From assembly GCA_002344005.1 (NCBI GenBank), contig DDTD01000046.1, positions 1 to 64,000 on the forward strand: a DNA stretch of 64,000 nucleotides, written 5' to 3'. Position numbers and translations under genes: made by a program. The first letter of the stretch is position 1. Every line of letters begins with the position of its first letter. The notes under the pieces are model-generated. The model saw only the letters and a program-made list of their open reading frames with translations. It was not told the DNA's origin and made no database searches. The stretch comes from Ignavibacteria bacterium UBA2373 (GTDB taxonomy: Bacteria > Bacteroidota > Ignavibacteria > Kapaibacteriales > UBA961). This document shows, in pieces, positions 26,495 through 34,033 of this stretch.

Positions 26495-27382
26495 TCAAGT
26501 GGTGATATGTAAGCGAATAAACAACCCCTCTGCTTCGGCAAGCAATTGATGTTGTTCATTGCGTATTTCACCCTTGATGACGAACTTGCGTCCATGTTCG
26601 CTTATTTGTTTGCCTTTCAGGTACAAAGTCTGCCCAATGGGAGTTGGTCTGTGATAGCGAATGTTCAATGTACCTGTTGGTGCTTTAACCCCTTGTCCTG
26701 AAAGAGTTTTTCCCATCACTTCATCGAGCAAAAGAGCCACAAATCCACCATGCATTATTCCTAAAGAACCATTCATAAACGATGGTGGCAAGAACCATGA
26801 TTCTGCTGCTTTTTCTTGTTCATTATAGAGGAATGAAAGTTGTAAACCATGAGGATTAGCATCACCACACCCAAAGCAAGTATTGTCCTTTCTCGGGTGC
26901 AGAAATCGAAGATGGCTCGGCATACTTGTCGGTTCAACAATTGAAGTTTTTCCTGTATCGGGGTGACGGAATTGGAAGTACTCTCCGAATGGCTCAATAT
27001 GTTCGGTAAGGTGCATAAGTGCAGGCATTGCAATGCGCCCTTTGCCACCTACTTTTGCTGTATGATATAAAATTCCATCATCTGACACTGTTAAAGATTC
27101 CTGTTCAAAAGGCACCGATAATGTATCATGATACCATAATTTATTATTTCCCCATCGTTGATAGACTATCGGCGTATCAATGGGCTTAACAAAATTAATT
27201 TCATAACCTGACGGCGAATAATACGGGTAATCATTATATTTGCCGGTTGTGTTTTCTTTTAATCGAGTAAAAAAAACATGAATAAATGGTTTGTCATCTA
27301 TTTCCACCCCGTTATGAAGAACATTTCCTCGCTCATCTATCTCAAAAAAATATTCCTTATGTTTTGCAGTTGTTTCACTCAT
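26495..27382 (-). CDS. UPF0598 (DUF4505) - PaaI-type hotdog thioesterase fusion
   Basis: 295 residues in two parts. The N-terminal half (about 10-150) reads like the UPF0598/DUF4505 family, known from eukaryotic mitochondrial proteins such as human C8orf82: YFFEIDERGNVLHNG, FFTRLKENTTGKY, YYSPSGYEINFV and ILYHTAKVGGKGRI. The C-terminal half is a hotdog thioesterase of the PaaI/THEM4 type: CFGCGDANPHGLQLSF, GIMHGGFVALLLDEVMG and TGTLNIRYHRPTPIGQ, with a C-terminal FIRLHITT. The linker is short. Thioesterases of this class hydrolyse acyl-CoAs. The fusion suggests that UPF0598 works with an acyl-thioester (inference). It is 43 bases from tsaD. Confidence 0.85.
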   Translation of the reverse strand: MSETTAKHKEYFFEIDERGNVLHNGVEIDDKPFIHVFFTRLKENTTGKYNDYPYYSPSGYEINFVKPIDTPIVYQRWGNNKLWYHDTLSVPFEQESLTVSDDGILYHTAKVGGKGRIAMPALMHLTEHIEPFGEYFQFRHPDTGKTSIVEPTSMPSHLRFLHPRKDNTCFGCGDANPHGLQLSFLYNEQEKAAESWFLPPSFMNGSLGIMHGGFVALLLDEVMGKTLSGQGVKAPTGTLNIRYHRPTPIGQTLYLKGKQISEHGRKFVIKGEIRNEQHQLLAEAEGLFIRLHITT

Positions 27383-27425
27383 AGTAACCCTATACGAATG
27401 ATTATAATTCAGAAATTATTGATTG

Positions 27426-28448
27426 TTATTTTTTAGGTGAGCGCAATGCCGACGAATTGACCGTGATATTGTATGACATATAATGGTCTGGAGTTTTTTG
27501 TTCAATAATTTTTTTTTCTGCCAAAAAACCAATCATTGCTGCATTGTCAATACAATATTGTATGTCCGGTATATAAAGTTTAACCGATTTTTTTTGTGCA
27601 AAGCGCAATAATTCTGAGCGTAATCGTGAATTGGCAGACACACCGCCTGCGACAACTAATGTATTTACTTTCATACGTTTAACCGCATTAAATGATTTTT
27701 TTACCAAAGGTTCTACAATTGCTTCCTGCACTGATGCACAAATATTATGAATATTATCATGGAAGTTACCTTCGGGATAATTATTCTGTAAAAACACACG
27801 CACTGCTGTTTTTAATCCGCTATAGCTGAATTGAAGGGAGTCTTTTTGCATCATCCCACGCGGAAATATAAATCTATCGGGATGTCCATCTTTTGCTAAT
27901 TTATCCATAATTGGTCCTCCGGGATAGCCCAAACCAAGCATTTTGGACGTTTTATCAAAGGCTTCGCCGGCAGCATCATCGCGCGTTGATCCTAAAATGG
28001 AATATTCATGAAATGAAGTAACATAAAATAATGATGTATGTCCACCGCTTACCACCAAAGAAACAAATGGGAATTCTATTTGTTCCGATACTAAGAAACC
28101 TGAATATAAATGACCTTCAATATGATTAATTGGGACAAGAGGAATTTGTAATCGCATAGCAAGACCTTTAGCAAAATTAGCACCCACAAGCAATGCTCCG
28201 GCAAGTCCGGGTGATGTTGTTACAGCAATGGCATCTATGTCAGTAAGCGTACATTGTGATTTTGATAAAGCTTGATCAACAACAGTAGAAATCATACGCA
28301 AATGTGCTCTTGAGGCAATTTCGGGGATAACTCCTCCAAAAGCTGAATGTTCCGTTTGCGATGACACAATATTGCTTAACACCACACCATTTTTCACCAC
28401 TGCAGCGGCGGTTTCATCACATGAAGATTCAATTGCCAGAATTGTCAT
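27426..28448 (-). CDS. tsaD: tRNA N6-threonylcarbamoyladenosine synthase subunit TsaD
   Basis: 340 residues, full length for the Kae1/Qri7/YgjD family, which transfers threonylcarbamoyl to A37 of ANN-decoding tRNAs. Seen are AIESSCDETAAAV at the N-terminus, the metal pair in NHIEGHLYSG (His109, His113), VSGGHTSLFYV, the GEAFDKTSKMLGLGYPGGP block, LQFSYSGLKTAV, VAGGVSANSRLR and the C-terminal DNAAMIGFLA. The start is typical (MTILAIESSCDET). Its ATG lies inside the end of cinA (20-base overlap), so translation is coupled. Confidence 0.98.
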   Translation of the reverse strand: MTILAIESSCDETAAAVVKNGVVLSNIVSSQTEHSAFGGVIPEIASRAHLRMISTVVDQALSKSQCTLTDIDAIAVTTSPGLAGALLVGANFAKGLAMRLQIPLVPINHIEGHLYSGFLVSEQIEFPFVSLVVSGGHTSLFYVTSFHEYSILGSTRDDAAGEAFDKTSKMLGLGYPGGPIMDKLAKDGHPDRFIFPRGMMQKDSLQFSYSGLKTAVRVFLQNNYPEGNFHDNIHNICASVQEAIVEPLVKKSFNAVKRMKVNTLVVAGGVSANSRLRSELLRFAQKKSVKLYIPDIQYCIDNAAMIGFLAEKKIIEQKTPDHYMSYNITVNSSALRSPKK

Positions 28449-29703
28449 CGTTTCTACTTCTCAAATAACGATACAACATATCAAAAGCAGCTCCTACGGT
28501 TCTATCACGATTTGCAGCCCGATCATTGCCAAAAATAAATCGTTTGGTTATTGTACTTGTTGGAGTGGACAAAGAAATCCAGACAGTTCCAACAGGTTTT
28601 TCATCAGTACCGCCATCGGGTCCTGCAATTCCTGTTGCAGCAATACCATAATCTGTCTGTAATTTGCTTCGTACACCTTGGCTCATTGCGCATGCAACCT
28701 CTTCACTTACGGCACCATAATGTTCAATATCTTCACTGTTTACTCCTAATTCTTGCACTTTGATTGCATTAGAATATGCCATAATACCACCTATGAAATA
28801 TGCAGAGCTACCCGGTAAATCTGTTAATGATGCACCTATTTTTCCTCCTGTACAGGATTCTGCAACAGAAACTGTTTCTCCTCTTTCGGTTAATAATTGG
28901 GCGACTGTTTTTTCAATAGAAATATTATTGGCACCATAAATAAACTTGCCGACTTTTTGCCGTATATTTCTTTCAATAGTATCTACTATTTCAACAGCTT
29001 TACCTGATGACACATTATGAGCACCTATGCGTAAGCGAACACCGGAATATGAAGGTAAAAATGCAAGAGATGAATTAGTATTGAGAAATTCGCTTACATC
29101 ACCAATCATATCGGCTAAATCTGATTCAGCAACACCTATTGTCATAAGCGTTCTGAACATATTCCTGGTTTGATTTTGTAATGTAAAATGTTGCTCAATA
29201 AGAGGAAAAACATGTTGTTCCATTATATACATCATTTCTCTTGGTACTCCGGGCATAGAAACAAAGATAGTGCTCTCGGTTTTAAACAACATACCGGGAG
29301 CAGTACCTCTTTCATTAGATAAAACTTGACATGTAGAGGGTATATATGCCTGTAATTTATTACGTTCCGTTAATTGTCTGCCTCGTCGAGAATAAAAATC
29401 CTGTAACCATACTAATGTCGGCTCATGCCATATATACGTATCATTAAAATATTCGCACAATACTTTTTTTGTTACATCATCGTGGGTTGGTCCTAGTCCG
29501 CCCGTTATAATCACATAATCAGAATTTTTGGACAATCGGGTTAATTCTGCTTTAATTTCCTCACCGTCATCTCCAACAATAGAGTGTGTAACAACTTCAC
29601 AACCGATTTCCGTACAATGTGAAGCAATCCAAGCTGCATTTGTATTTACGATTTGACCTATGCAAATTTCATCACCGATGGTAAGAATCGAACATTTTAT
29701 CAT
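28429..29703 (-). CDS. cinA: CinA-family protein (nicotinamide-nucleotide amidase / MoCF domain)
   Basis: 424 residues with both CinA domains. The N-terminal MoCF-like ADP-ribose pyrophosphatase domain has ILTIGDEICIGQIVNTN, IITGGLGPTHDDVTK and GVPREMMYIM. The C-terminal NMN deamidase domain has VAESCTGGKIGASLTDLPGS, GGIMAYSN and ATGIAGPDGGTDEKPVGTVWI. In bacteria it recycles nicotinamide mononucleotide in NAD salvage. It is transcribed from a new unit behind a terminator at 29722-29754 and overlaps tsaD downstream, a pairing that makes sense only as a transcriptional convenience. Confidence 0.96.
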   Translation of the reverse strand: MIKCSILTIGDEICIGQIVNTNAAWIASHCTEIGCEVVTHSIVGDDGEEIKAELTRLSKNSDYVIITGGLGPTHDDVTKKVLCEYFNDTYIWHEPTLVWLQDFYSRRGRQLTERNKLQAYIPSTCQVLSNERGTAPGMLFKTESTIFVSMPGVPREMMYIMEQHVFPLIEQHFTLQNQTRNMFRTLMTIGVAESDLADMIGDVSEFLNTNSSLAFLPSYSGVRLRIGAHNVSSGKAVEIVDTIERNIRQKVGKFIYGANNISIEKTVAQLLTERGETVSVAESCTGGKIGASLTDLPGSSAYFIGGIMAYSNAIKVQELGVNSEDIEHYGAVSEEVACAMSQGVRSKLQTDYGIAATGIAGPDGGTDEKPVGTVWISLSTPTSTITKRFIFGNDRAANRDRTVGAAFDMLYRYLRSRNDDNSGN

Positions 29704-29721
29704 ACAGTATATTACTCTCGA

Positions 29722-29754
29722 ATAAAAAAAATCACCGACACGATTGACGGTGAT
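29722..29754 (-). terminator. Rho-independent terminator after the 29791-30279 gene
   Basis: Read leftward, ATCACCG pairs with CGGTGAT across a 10-base loop (29731-29754) and is followed by eight T residues (A residues on the plus strand). It ends the transcript coming from the 29791-30279 gene and isolates cinA-tsaD. Confidence 0.85.
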
Positions 29755-29790
29755 ACTCCATAATAATTTCCTAAAACGTAATCGCAGTCA

Positions 29791-30279
29791 TTATCGAACA
29801 AAAGCGGGAGATATTTTCTTAATTATCTTAGGAATAATTTCCATTATTTGTTCTTTTGGTTTAAACAAATTTTTTGCTTGATATATAGGATCCGGTAATT
29901 TTGTAGAAACTTCATAGATATAAGCATTGACTAACAATTTATCACCTTGCAGATTAAAACCACCGGAGACTACGCGCTTAATATTAAGCAATGCTACCGC
30001 TTTCCACATATCGGAATCATATTGCGGGTTTTGCGGATCAAGATTAAGTGAAGCTAAAACTTCATTTACGGAATCGGATGGTACAACGTGGACAAATTTT
30101 TCTTGCGGATCCGTTTTTGCTAATTCCACTGCGACACTATCAGCCAATTGTGTACACAATGGGGTCAAAGATAACAGCCCGTCCATATTACGGAATGGCA
30201 ACACTGCGACACGTTCCTGTGCCATAAGATTGAGCGAAAAAAACACATAGCAGATGATAGAAGAAAATAATAGTTTCAT
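29791..30279 (-). CDS. Small secreted protein with AVLPF-type alpha/beta domain, unknown function
   Basis: 162 residues. The start at 30279 gives a signal peptide (MKLLFSSIICYVFFSLNLMAQE); a longer in-frame start would bury it. The mature protein begins RVAVLPFRNMDG and continues with ADSVAVELAK and IKRVVSGGFNLQGDKLLVNAYIYEV. This strand/helix order is seen in TolB-N/FlgO/LpoB-like periplasmic domains that open with 'AVLPF'. I cannot assign a function. It lies 20 bases downstream of the HPt gene and is followed by a strong terminator. Confidence 0.6.
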   Translation of the reverse strand: MKLLFSSIICYVFFSLNLMAQERVAVLPFRNMDGLLSLTPLCTQLADSVAVELAKTDPQEKFVHVVPSDSVNEVLASLNLDPQNPQYDSDMWKAVALLNIKRVVSGGFNLQGDKLLVNAYIYEVSTKLPDPIYQAKNLFKPKEQIMEIIPKIIKKISPAFVR

Positions 30280-30298
30280 AACTTCAACATTATATAAT

Positions 30299-30610
30299 TT
30301 ACGATGACGAATTTTGTGATTCAATAAAGTGTTTTATATCTTGTAAACGTTGCACAATTGTTTTTGCAAAATCTTCAGCATTGTCAAAATCATTTTGTTC
30401 GGCAAGTGCCATCATCTTTATTCCCATATCACGCAGATCTTCAAAACCAAATTGTGCAGCACTTCCTTTAAGAGTATGCCCAAAACGACGCAAATCTGCG
30501 CTATTCTTCGTCGAGATAAGCTTCGGTAATACATGTTCCATATCGAACAACCAAGAATCTAAAAATTCCGGTAATAACTCCAAAATAATTTCATCTTCTG
30601 GCAATTTCAT
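30299..30610 (-). CDS. Stand-alone histidine phosphotransfer (HPt) protein
   Basis: 103 residues, all of it a single HPt four-helix domain. The phosphorylated His is at residue 45 in GHTLKGSAAQFGF, the typical HxLKG(S/A)(A/S) block. HPt proteins relay phosphate between receiver domains in multistep phosphorelays. The gene is not next to any histidine kinase or receiver in this window, so its partners are elsewhere. It starts 21 bases from the RNase P RNA 3' end and leads into the small secreted-protein gene. Confidence 0.88.
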   Translation of the reverse strand: MKLPEDEIILELLPEFLDSWLFDMEHVLPKLISTKNSADLRRFGHTLKGSAAQFGFEDLRDMGIKMMALAEQNDFDNAEDFAKTIVQRLQDIKHFIESQNSSS

Positions 30611-30630
30611 GTATATACCTTAAATTAATA

Positions 30631-31047
30631 AAGTGTGAAAAGAACTGTAAGCCGAATTCTGTCTTCGTTATTGCTAACGGAGGCGACAATGTATCTGGAG
30701 ATAATGTTGCCATTATCTTCAAGCGGCGTACCCAAACAGCACGTCAAGTATTTCATTGACAAAAAAACGAGCAATTCTTTATTCATACGAATTACTGTTC
30801 CTATTTCGCCTTGCACCACACGGGGTTTGCCATGCCATTACAGTCACCTGTAATGCGGTAAGCTCTTACCTCACCATTTCACCCTTGCTGTATATTTTCA
30901 CATACAGCGGTTTCTTTTCTGTTGCACTTTCCGTCGGCTCATATTGTTACCAATCATCACCGCCTTTATGTTATAAAGCGTGTTGCTCTTTGGTGTTCGG
31001 ACTTTCCTCATTAAAAATTAATGCTATCGCCCATTCTTCCCACACTT
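30631..31047 (-). ncRNA. rnpB: RNase P RNA, bacterial class A
   Basis: Read leftward, the region has the RNase P signature GAGGAAAGTCCGAACACC near the 5' side and ACAGAATTCGGCTTACAG near the 3' end. The ends pair to form helix P1: AAGTGTG...GAAGAA at 31047-31034 with TTCTTTTCACACTT at 30644-30631. A hairpin just before GAGGAAAGTCC fits P3. The length of about 417 nt suits a class A RNA. RNase P cleaves 5' leaders from tRNA precursors. Short ORFs across this stretch on either strand are artefacts. Confidence 0.95.
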
Positions 31048-31054
31048 ACTGATT

Positions 31055-31060
31055 ATTATA
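31055..31060 (-). promoter_or_regulatory. Probable -10 element of rnpB
   Basis: On the minus strand a perfect TATAAT lies seven bases before the inferred 5' end of the RNase P RNA. No clear -35 box is visible; the region upstream runs into the end of the zinc-ribbon gene. Confidence 0.5.
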
Positions 31061-31062
31061 TA

Positions 31063-31770
31063 TCACATACCGTCAGTAATAAGTATTCTCCCGCAATGTT
31101 CACATGTGAATATGAGATCTAATTTTGTACGCATTTCAACTAATTTTTGGGGTGGTACTGCGCTAAAACATCCTGAACAACAATTACGACGTACTTTTAC
31201 GGCAGCATCGGTGTGAAATGTTCTGATGCGCTCATACTCCTCTAGAATATTCGGCTGAATTGTAGTTGTAAGTTCTGTTCGCCGATGAATAAGATTACGA
31301 ATTTCTTCACTATGACTGCCGGAAAGTTCTTTGAGTTGACTTTCTTTTTCATCTAATATAGATTTTACCTCTTCATAATCTTTTTGCTGCTGGGTTAAAA
31401 TCAAACGCAAATTGTCTTCTTTAATAGTTGAAGTACGTAATTTTTCATTAATACTTTCGCGTTCTTTTCTAATATTTTCTATTTCATTGGTGATGGCATC
31501 AAACTCTCTGTTGTTTCTCACTTGAAATTGTTGCTGTGCATACTTGGCTTCTTTGGTTTTTAAGTCCTCAAGCATGTGACCGGATTTTGCACGAAAATCT
31601 AAAAGTTCATCAAGTAATGTCTGTGTTTCTTCTACTAAAGAGTTTTTCTGACGTAATTTTTTTTCGGCATCTTTTACTTCTCCCGGTAAATCTCCTAACT
31701 CTTGGTGGAATTCATCCATTTGTTCATCAATTTCAGCAAGTTGTGCGATGAATTGAATTTGTGCATGCAT
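31063..31770 (-). CDS. Coiled-coil protein with C-terminal C4 zinc ribbon (CT398/DUF164-like)
   Basis: 235 residues. Residues about 10-180 are a long antiparallel-type coiled coil rich in Glu, Lys and Leu. The C-terminus has two Cys pairs (NCCSGCFSAVPPQKLVEM and FTCEHCGRIL), the zinc-ribbon arrangement of the CT398/DUF164 family of Chlamydia and many other bacteria. The role is not settled; nucleic-acid or RNAP-associated and flagellar functions have been suggested for relatives. It lies 38 bases from the Nif3-like gene, probably in one operon, and its stop is beside the rnpB promoter. Confidence 0.85.
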   Translation of the reverse strand: MHAQIQFIAQLAEIDEQMDEFHQELGDLPGEVKDAEKKLRQKNSLVEETQTLLDELLDFRAKSGHMLEDLKTKEAKYAQQQFQVRNNREFDAITNEIENIRKERESINEKLRTSTIKEDNLRLILTQQQKDYEEVKSILDEKESQLKELSGSHSEEIRNLIHRRTELTTTIQPNILEEYERIRTFHTDAAVKVRRNCCSGCFSAVPPQKLVEMRTKLDLIFTCEHCGRILITDGM

Positions 31771-31807
31771 AAAACAATATGTAAGTATGTATAAAAAATA
31801 AAGTATT

Positions 31808-32590
31808 TCAAATATAATGTATCGGATTTGTGTTTACCATAGATTTCGAGAACTCTATATCCCCTACTTCTTCAGCTAATAGAGTATAAAGAATATCCGG
31901 AACATGTCTTTCCATTTCTTGATGCCCGACTTCAATGAGGGCTATAGTATCTTTAGCAGCATGAAAATTATGATATTTTGCATCAGCAGTGATGAATACT
32001 TCAGCTCCTTGTTTTATTGCGCAATCAAGAAAATCATACCCACTTCCTGCCACGATAGCCACTCTGGAAACCAGCATGCTCGTATCGTATGCTGTATAGC
32101 GTACCCGCGAATCCATGTGACGAGCAACAAATGTAGCTGCCTCTGCAATGTTCTTGGGTTCTTTCCATATTCCCAAGACCCCCATTCCTCGTTCTGAGTT
32201 ATAGGCATTCGGCTGTAAATATCTACAATCACCAAGCTGTAGCATTTGTGCCAAAGCCATATTTGTACCACGGGGATGGGTATCAAGATTCGTATGTATG
32301 ACAATAACAGCTATTCCGGCTGCAATCAAGCGAGTAATAACACGTCCAACACGACGGTCGGAAGTTATGGTTTGCAAAGGTAAAAAAATAAGCGGATGAA
32401 ACGTCACTATGCAATCAAATCCACCGCTACATGCCTCAGTTGCAACCTCATCGGTAATTTCATAGGCAATCAGACAGCGAGTTATTTCCTTTTTACCGCT
32501 ATCAAGTTGTAGTCCAACCTTGTCATGCTCGATGGCTGAGTTCAAAGGGAAAATTGACTCCACTTTACGGAGAAAATGTTGCAGTTCCAT
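31808..32590 (-). CDS. Nif3-like dinuclear metal-centre protein
   Basis: 260 residues from the ATG at 32590, which gives the usual N-terminus (MELQHFLRKVESIFPLNSA followed by DKVGLQLD). An earlier in-frame start adds 18 atypical residues. Metal-binding blocks are seen in IVTFHPLIFLP, VIVIHTNLDTHPRGTN and the C-terminal VGHQEMERHVP. YbgI/Nif3 proteins form toroidal hexamers with two metal ions. E. coli YbgI is often annotated GTP cyclohydrolase I type 2, but the activity is unproven here. It pairs with the coiled-coil zinc-ribbon gene downstream. Confidence 0.88.
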   Translation of the reverse strand: MELQHFLRKVESIFPLNSAIEHDKVGLQLDSGKKEITRCLIAYEITDEVATEACSGGFDCIVTFHPLIFLPLQTITSDRRVGRVITRLIAAGIAVIVIHTNLDTHPRGTNMALAQMLQLGDCRYLQPNAYNSERGMGVLGIWKEPKNIAEAATFVARHMDSRVRYTAYDTSMLVSRVAIVAGSGYDFLDCAIKQGAEVFITADAKYHNFHAAKDTIALIEVGHQEMERHVPDILYTLLAEEVGDIEFSKSMVNTNPIHYI

Positions 32591-32686
32591 GTAGTCTTTA
32601 CTAATTTTACAACACAAATTTAAGGAAGTTGATGTGTGCAGCAATCCATTTTACCTATTGCATACACAATTCTATAAAAATTACTT

Positions 32687-33436
32687 ATGACATCATCTTC
32701 ATTTATGCACTACATTTTTACAAAGGCAGCAATGCCTCTACTTATGGTTTTGCTTACATTGTTTGTTTCTAACAGCAATGTTTATGGTCAATTACCGGGT
32801 TTACCGCCATCTGATCCTTCAGATACAACGATGATTTTTTCAAGCCCCCGACCATTGATTTCCGATACAAATATCTTTCGTGCAAGAAAACAGGGCTTTG
32901 CGGGCGAATTGTACCTTTCTACACATGGATTCGGATTGGGTTTGGGTTATCAATGGGCTTTGAGCGAACAAATGGTTGTTTCGATAACTCTTGCCGGCTC
33001 GGGCGCGCGCAACACCGATGAGTTCGAGGTTTTTGACCGTTTTGGTATATATGTACCCAACAAAGTAAATCGTTTACTTATGTTTCCTTTACTCTTTGGC
33101 ACGCGGTATCGTTTATTCAAAGATGACATCACAGAAAGTTTACGTCCGCATATTTCTGCTGCTTTAGGAGCAACATTTATTATGGAAGGTCCTTATCAAG
33201 GACATGAACAAAATTTTTTCGGTTCTCTCCCCGATGCGCGTTGGTACACACGACCCGGCGGTTATCTGGGACTCGGTGCTAATATAGGCAATTTTGGCGG
33301 AGGCAATGCACTTGGTGTCGAAATCCGTTATTATTCAATCCCATTTGGTGGTAAAGGGCTGGAGAGCATCAAAGATTTACCGATTGAAAATTTTGGCGGT
33401 ATTTTCCTTTGTCTGAATTTTGGTGTGATTAACTAA
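32687..33436 (+). CDS. Outer-membrane-type beta-barrel protein, unknown
   Basis: 249 residues. A long signal peptide ends near NVYGQ. A Pro-rich stretch follows (LPGLPPSDPSDTT). The remainder shows alternating strands with Gly and aromatic residues (GLGLGYQWAL, RLLMFPLLFGTRYRLF, GGYLGLGANIGNFGGG) and a last segment FGGIFLCLNFGVIN that fits a barrel C-terminus. Similar in style to the small 'outer membrane protein beta-barrel' families of FCB bacteria. It is single and divergent from the Nif3-like gene. Function unknown. Confidence 0.65.
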   Translation: MTSSSFMHYIFTKAAMPLLMVLLTLFVSNSNVYGQLPGLPPSDPSDTTMIFSSPRPLISDTNIFRARKQGFAGELYLSTHGFGLGLGYQWALSEQMVVSITLAGSGARNTDEFEVFDRFGIYVPNKVNRLLMFPLLFGTRYRLFKDDITESLRPHISAALGATFIMEGPYQGHEQNFFGSLPDARWYTRPGGYLGLGANIGNFGGGNALGVEIRYYSIPFGGKGLESIKDLPIENFGGIFLCLNFGVIN

Positions 33437-33535
33437 TCAGGAAATTCAACTTTTTTACTCAATGATTATTCATTCGCATAGCACTACTGTTCTATAGTAT
33501 TTCCGAATCATATACTCAGAATTCAGGTAATAACT

Positions 33536-34018
33536 TTACATAGGAATAAAAAGTGTCACACTCATGACATTATTATTAATTCCTTGAAAATTGGGTTTGA
33601 ACATCGTGGAATTACGACCATAGACTATTCGTACTCCAAACATACTAACTCCTATCTCTGGGCGGAAACGTAATCCCCAAGAAGAAAAATCTGTATAATA
33701 TATAACACTACCGCCAAATGAAATAAACATATTAATTGTATAGGAAGCCTTCAGACCTACAAGTGGGTTATTGTTAGTAACCGAAGTTCCTAACTCCGCA
33801 CTTAGCCCCAGACCACCATACCCTTTAATTGATTTAGACTCTACCCACTCAATCTTTCGTCCAAACAGATACCCCGCCTCAACAAAAGTTTTATCCCAAT
33901 TTTGCATTCCGACAATCAATCCTTGAGTACTTTTTTCGTCAGCTTTTATAGGCATATCAGACAAAAGAAAGAAAAATATTGCACTACATAAATAATATGT
34001 TGAAAATCGTTTTTTCAC
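33536..34018 (-). CDS. Small outer-membrane-type protein, unknown
   Basis: 160 residues with a signal peptide ending around PIKADE. The rest consists of amphipathic strands (GLIVGMQNWDKTFVEAGYLFG, GYGGLGLSAELGTSV, ASYTINMFISFGGSVIYYT, FRPEIGVSMFGVRIVYG) typical of an eight-stranded or partial beta-barrel. Gene length and ending (MSVTLFIPM) fit a small barrel. It is 15 bases from dnaG and may be co-transcribed with it. No family recognised. Confidence 0.55.
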   Translation of the reverse strand: MKKRFSTYYLCSAIFFFLLSDMPIKADEKSTQGLIVGMQNWDKTFVEAGYLFGRKIEWVESKSIKGYGGLGLSAELGTSVTNNNPLVGLKASYTINMFISFGGSVIYYTDFSSWGLRFRPEIGVSMFGVRIVYGRNSTMFKPNFQGINNNVMSVTLFIPM

Positions 34019-34033
34019 ATCAGATAGAAAAAT

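Noticed and set aside
30625..31052. Several ORFs of 60-100 codons on both strands
   Set aside because: The region is RNase P RNA: signature ends and P1 pairing explain it fully.
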